A DNA stretch of 34,977 nt from a virus, in IMG/VR virus record IMGVR_UViG_3300046780_000064, positions 1 through 34,977 of that record. The stretch is one strand, 5' to 3'. This document shows, in pieces, positions 34,467 through 34,977 of the stretch. The position numbers and the translations under genes are program-made. Numbering within the stretch: the first letter of the stretch is position 1; each line of letters starts with the position of its first letter. The notes under the pieces are model-generated. The model was not told where the DNA came from. It saw only the letters and a list, made by a program, of their open reading frames with translations, and ran no database searches.

Positions 34467-34977
34467 GGCTGGATGTAGTCAGCAGGGTTATACCTCGATA
34501 GCCGTTTCCACAGTTCCAGAGCCGCTTCAAACACCGACCATCCATAAGCCACATCCTGCGCATCCCACACATGGCTGCATACCTTGCCTGGATGAGTCCT
34601 GCTGACGAAGATGTTGGCGCATTGGGTAAACTTGTGAGGCCAGCGTTTGTTCAAGAGAGGGTCGTCAGGATCGCTATCACTGGACATTTCTGCGTAACCA
34701 ACTAGTTCCAGCCCCACCTGATACGCCGCCAACTGGATGTTCTGGTCGTAATGCTGACGCTTTCCGTCAGTTAGATCGCCCGGCTTGGATTTGATGTCAA
34801 CAACGATGCCAGTTGAAGGGCTGTGTACATCACACTTACCGCCAAAGCCAAGAGGATGAGCAAACGATTTCTCACTGATCCAATCGGTCACGTCAGGGAA
34901 CAGTCTTGCCAGTTCCAGTTGAAAAGCGTGGGCATGCAGATAGTACGGATGGTCGCCATGCAGAGCGTATTCAAATG
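34454..34977 (-). CDS. RecB/Cas4-like PD-(D/E)XK exonuclease, partial
   Basis: The frame enters from beyond the right edge; the C-terminal about 174 residues are visible. Restriction-fold nuclease residues: GFGGKCDVHSPSTGIVVDIK gives the Asp and the D-x-K, and YDQNIQLAAYQVGL is the Q-x-x-x-Y motif of RecB-type nucleases. Later stretches (CANIFVSRTHPGKVCSHVWD, then FEAALELWKRLSRYNPADY) match phage RecB-like exonucleases used with an annealing protein in recombination. A GTG at 34891 is not the true start, because coding-like sequence continues upstream to the edge. The recombination partner lies outside the window. Confidence 0.82.
   Translation of the reverse strand, partial: FEYALHGDHPYYLHAHAFQLELARLFPDVTDWISEKSFAHPLGFGGKCDVHSPSTGIVVDIKSKPGDLTDGKRQHYDQNIQLAAYQVGLELVGYAEMSSDSDPDDPLLNKRWPHKFTQCANIFVSRTHPGKVCSHVWDAQDVAYGWSVFEAALELWKRLSRYNPADYIQPCAA

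Noticed and set aside
1-34977. tRNA genes, CRISPR arrays, insertion sequences, integrase
   Set aside because: No cloverleaf, spaced repeat array, transposase motif or tyrosine/serine recombinase motif was recognised by eye.

Overview
The window is most of the genome of a tailed double-stranded DNA phage or prophage. The morphogenesis genes are those of a short-tailed (podovirus-like) virus: large terminase, a 731-residue portal, a scaffold followed by the major capsid protein, a gp4-like head-tail adaptor, a large gp10-like tail protein and several fibres. There is no tape measure, sheath or tail-tube gene. The early region is lambda-like: an HTH gene beside a palindromic operator with genes diverging from it, then a replication and recombination operon. 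The host is probably a Gram-negative proteobacterium, judging from the lipobox protein in the lysis region, the lambda R-type endolysin and the Shine-Dalgarno-led, moderately GC-rich genes. The species cannot be named.

Layout. 1-557 (minus): three small leftward genes, the last cut by the window edge. 558-734: divergent control region with a perfect inverted repeat. 735-5253 (plus): early operon with a Cro-like HTH protein, a replication-initiator-like protein containing iteron-like DNA, Zn-ribbon proteins, a PP-loop (PAPS-reductase family) enzyme, a NinB/Orf-like protein, an HNH/Ref-like nuclease and a PD-(D/E)XK nuclease. Most of these genes are coupled by ATGA or GTGA overlaps. A terminator-like hairpin follows at about 5311-5366. 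5500-10210 (plus): two unrecognised genes, one with a signal peptide or membrane anchor, then a dense lysis region of very small membrane proteins, the endolysin, a lipoprotein and an Ig-like protein. 10193-10650 (minus): two small genes, one RHH-like, facing a second palindromic operator. 10837-12117 (plus): a pair of paralogous beta-rich proteins around a third gene, and a small basic protein. 12124-25152: terminase, portal, a set of low-complexity and virion-like proteins (one ending in an S74 chaperone-like domain), scaffold and capsid, closed by a strong intrinsic terminator. 25193-33082: head-tail joining, tail and fibre genes. 33079-34977 (minus): a leftward operon meeting the fibre gene tail to tail, with a RecB-like exonuclease entering from beyond the right edge, a 24-residue membrane peptide, a Lar-like Zn protein and a coiled-coil protein.

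The leftward genes at both ends share a 33-base near-repeat near the start of two genes, so they probably belong to one operon. Joining the two ends directly does not give sensible reading frames, so some sequence between them is probably missing. No integrase, CI-type repressor, helicase or DNA polymerase is visible. No tRNA, rRNA, CRISPR array or transposase was recognised. The least explained parts are the regulated two-gene cassette at 10193-10730, the minus-strand gene hidden at 1544-1720, the PP-loop enzyme inside the recombination operon, and the acetyltransferase frame that runs 332 bases into the next gene.
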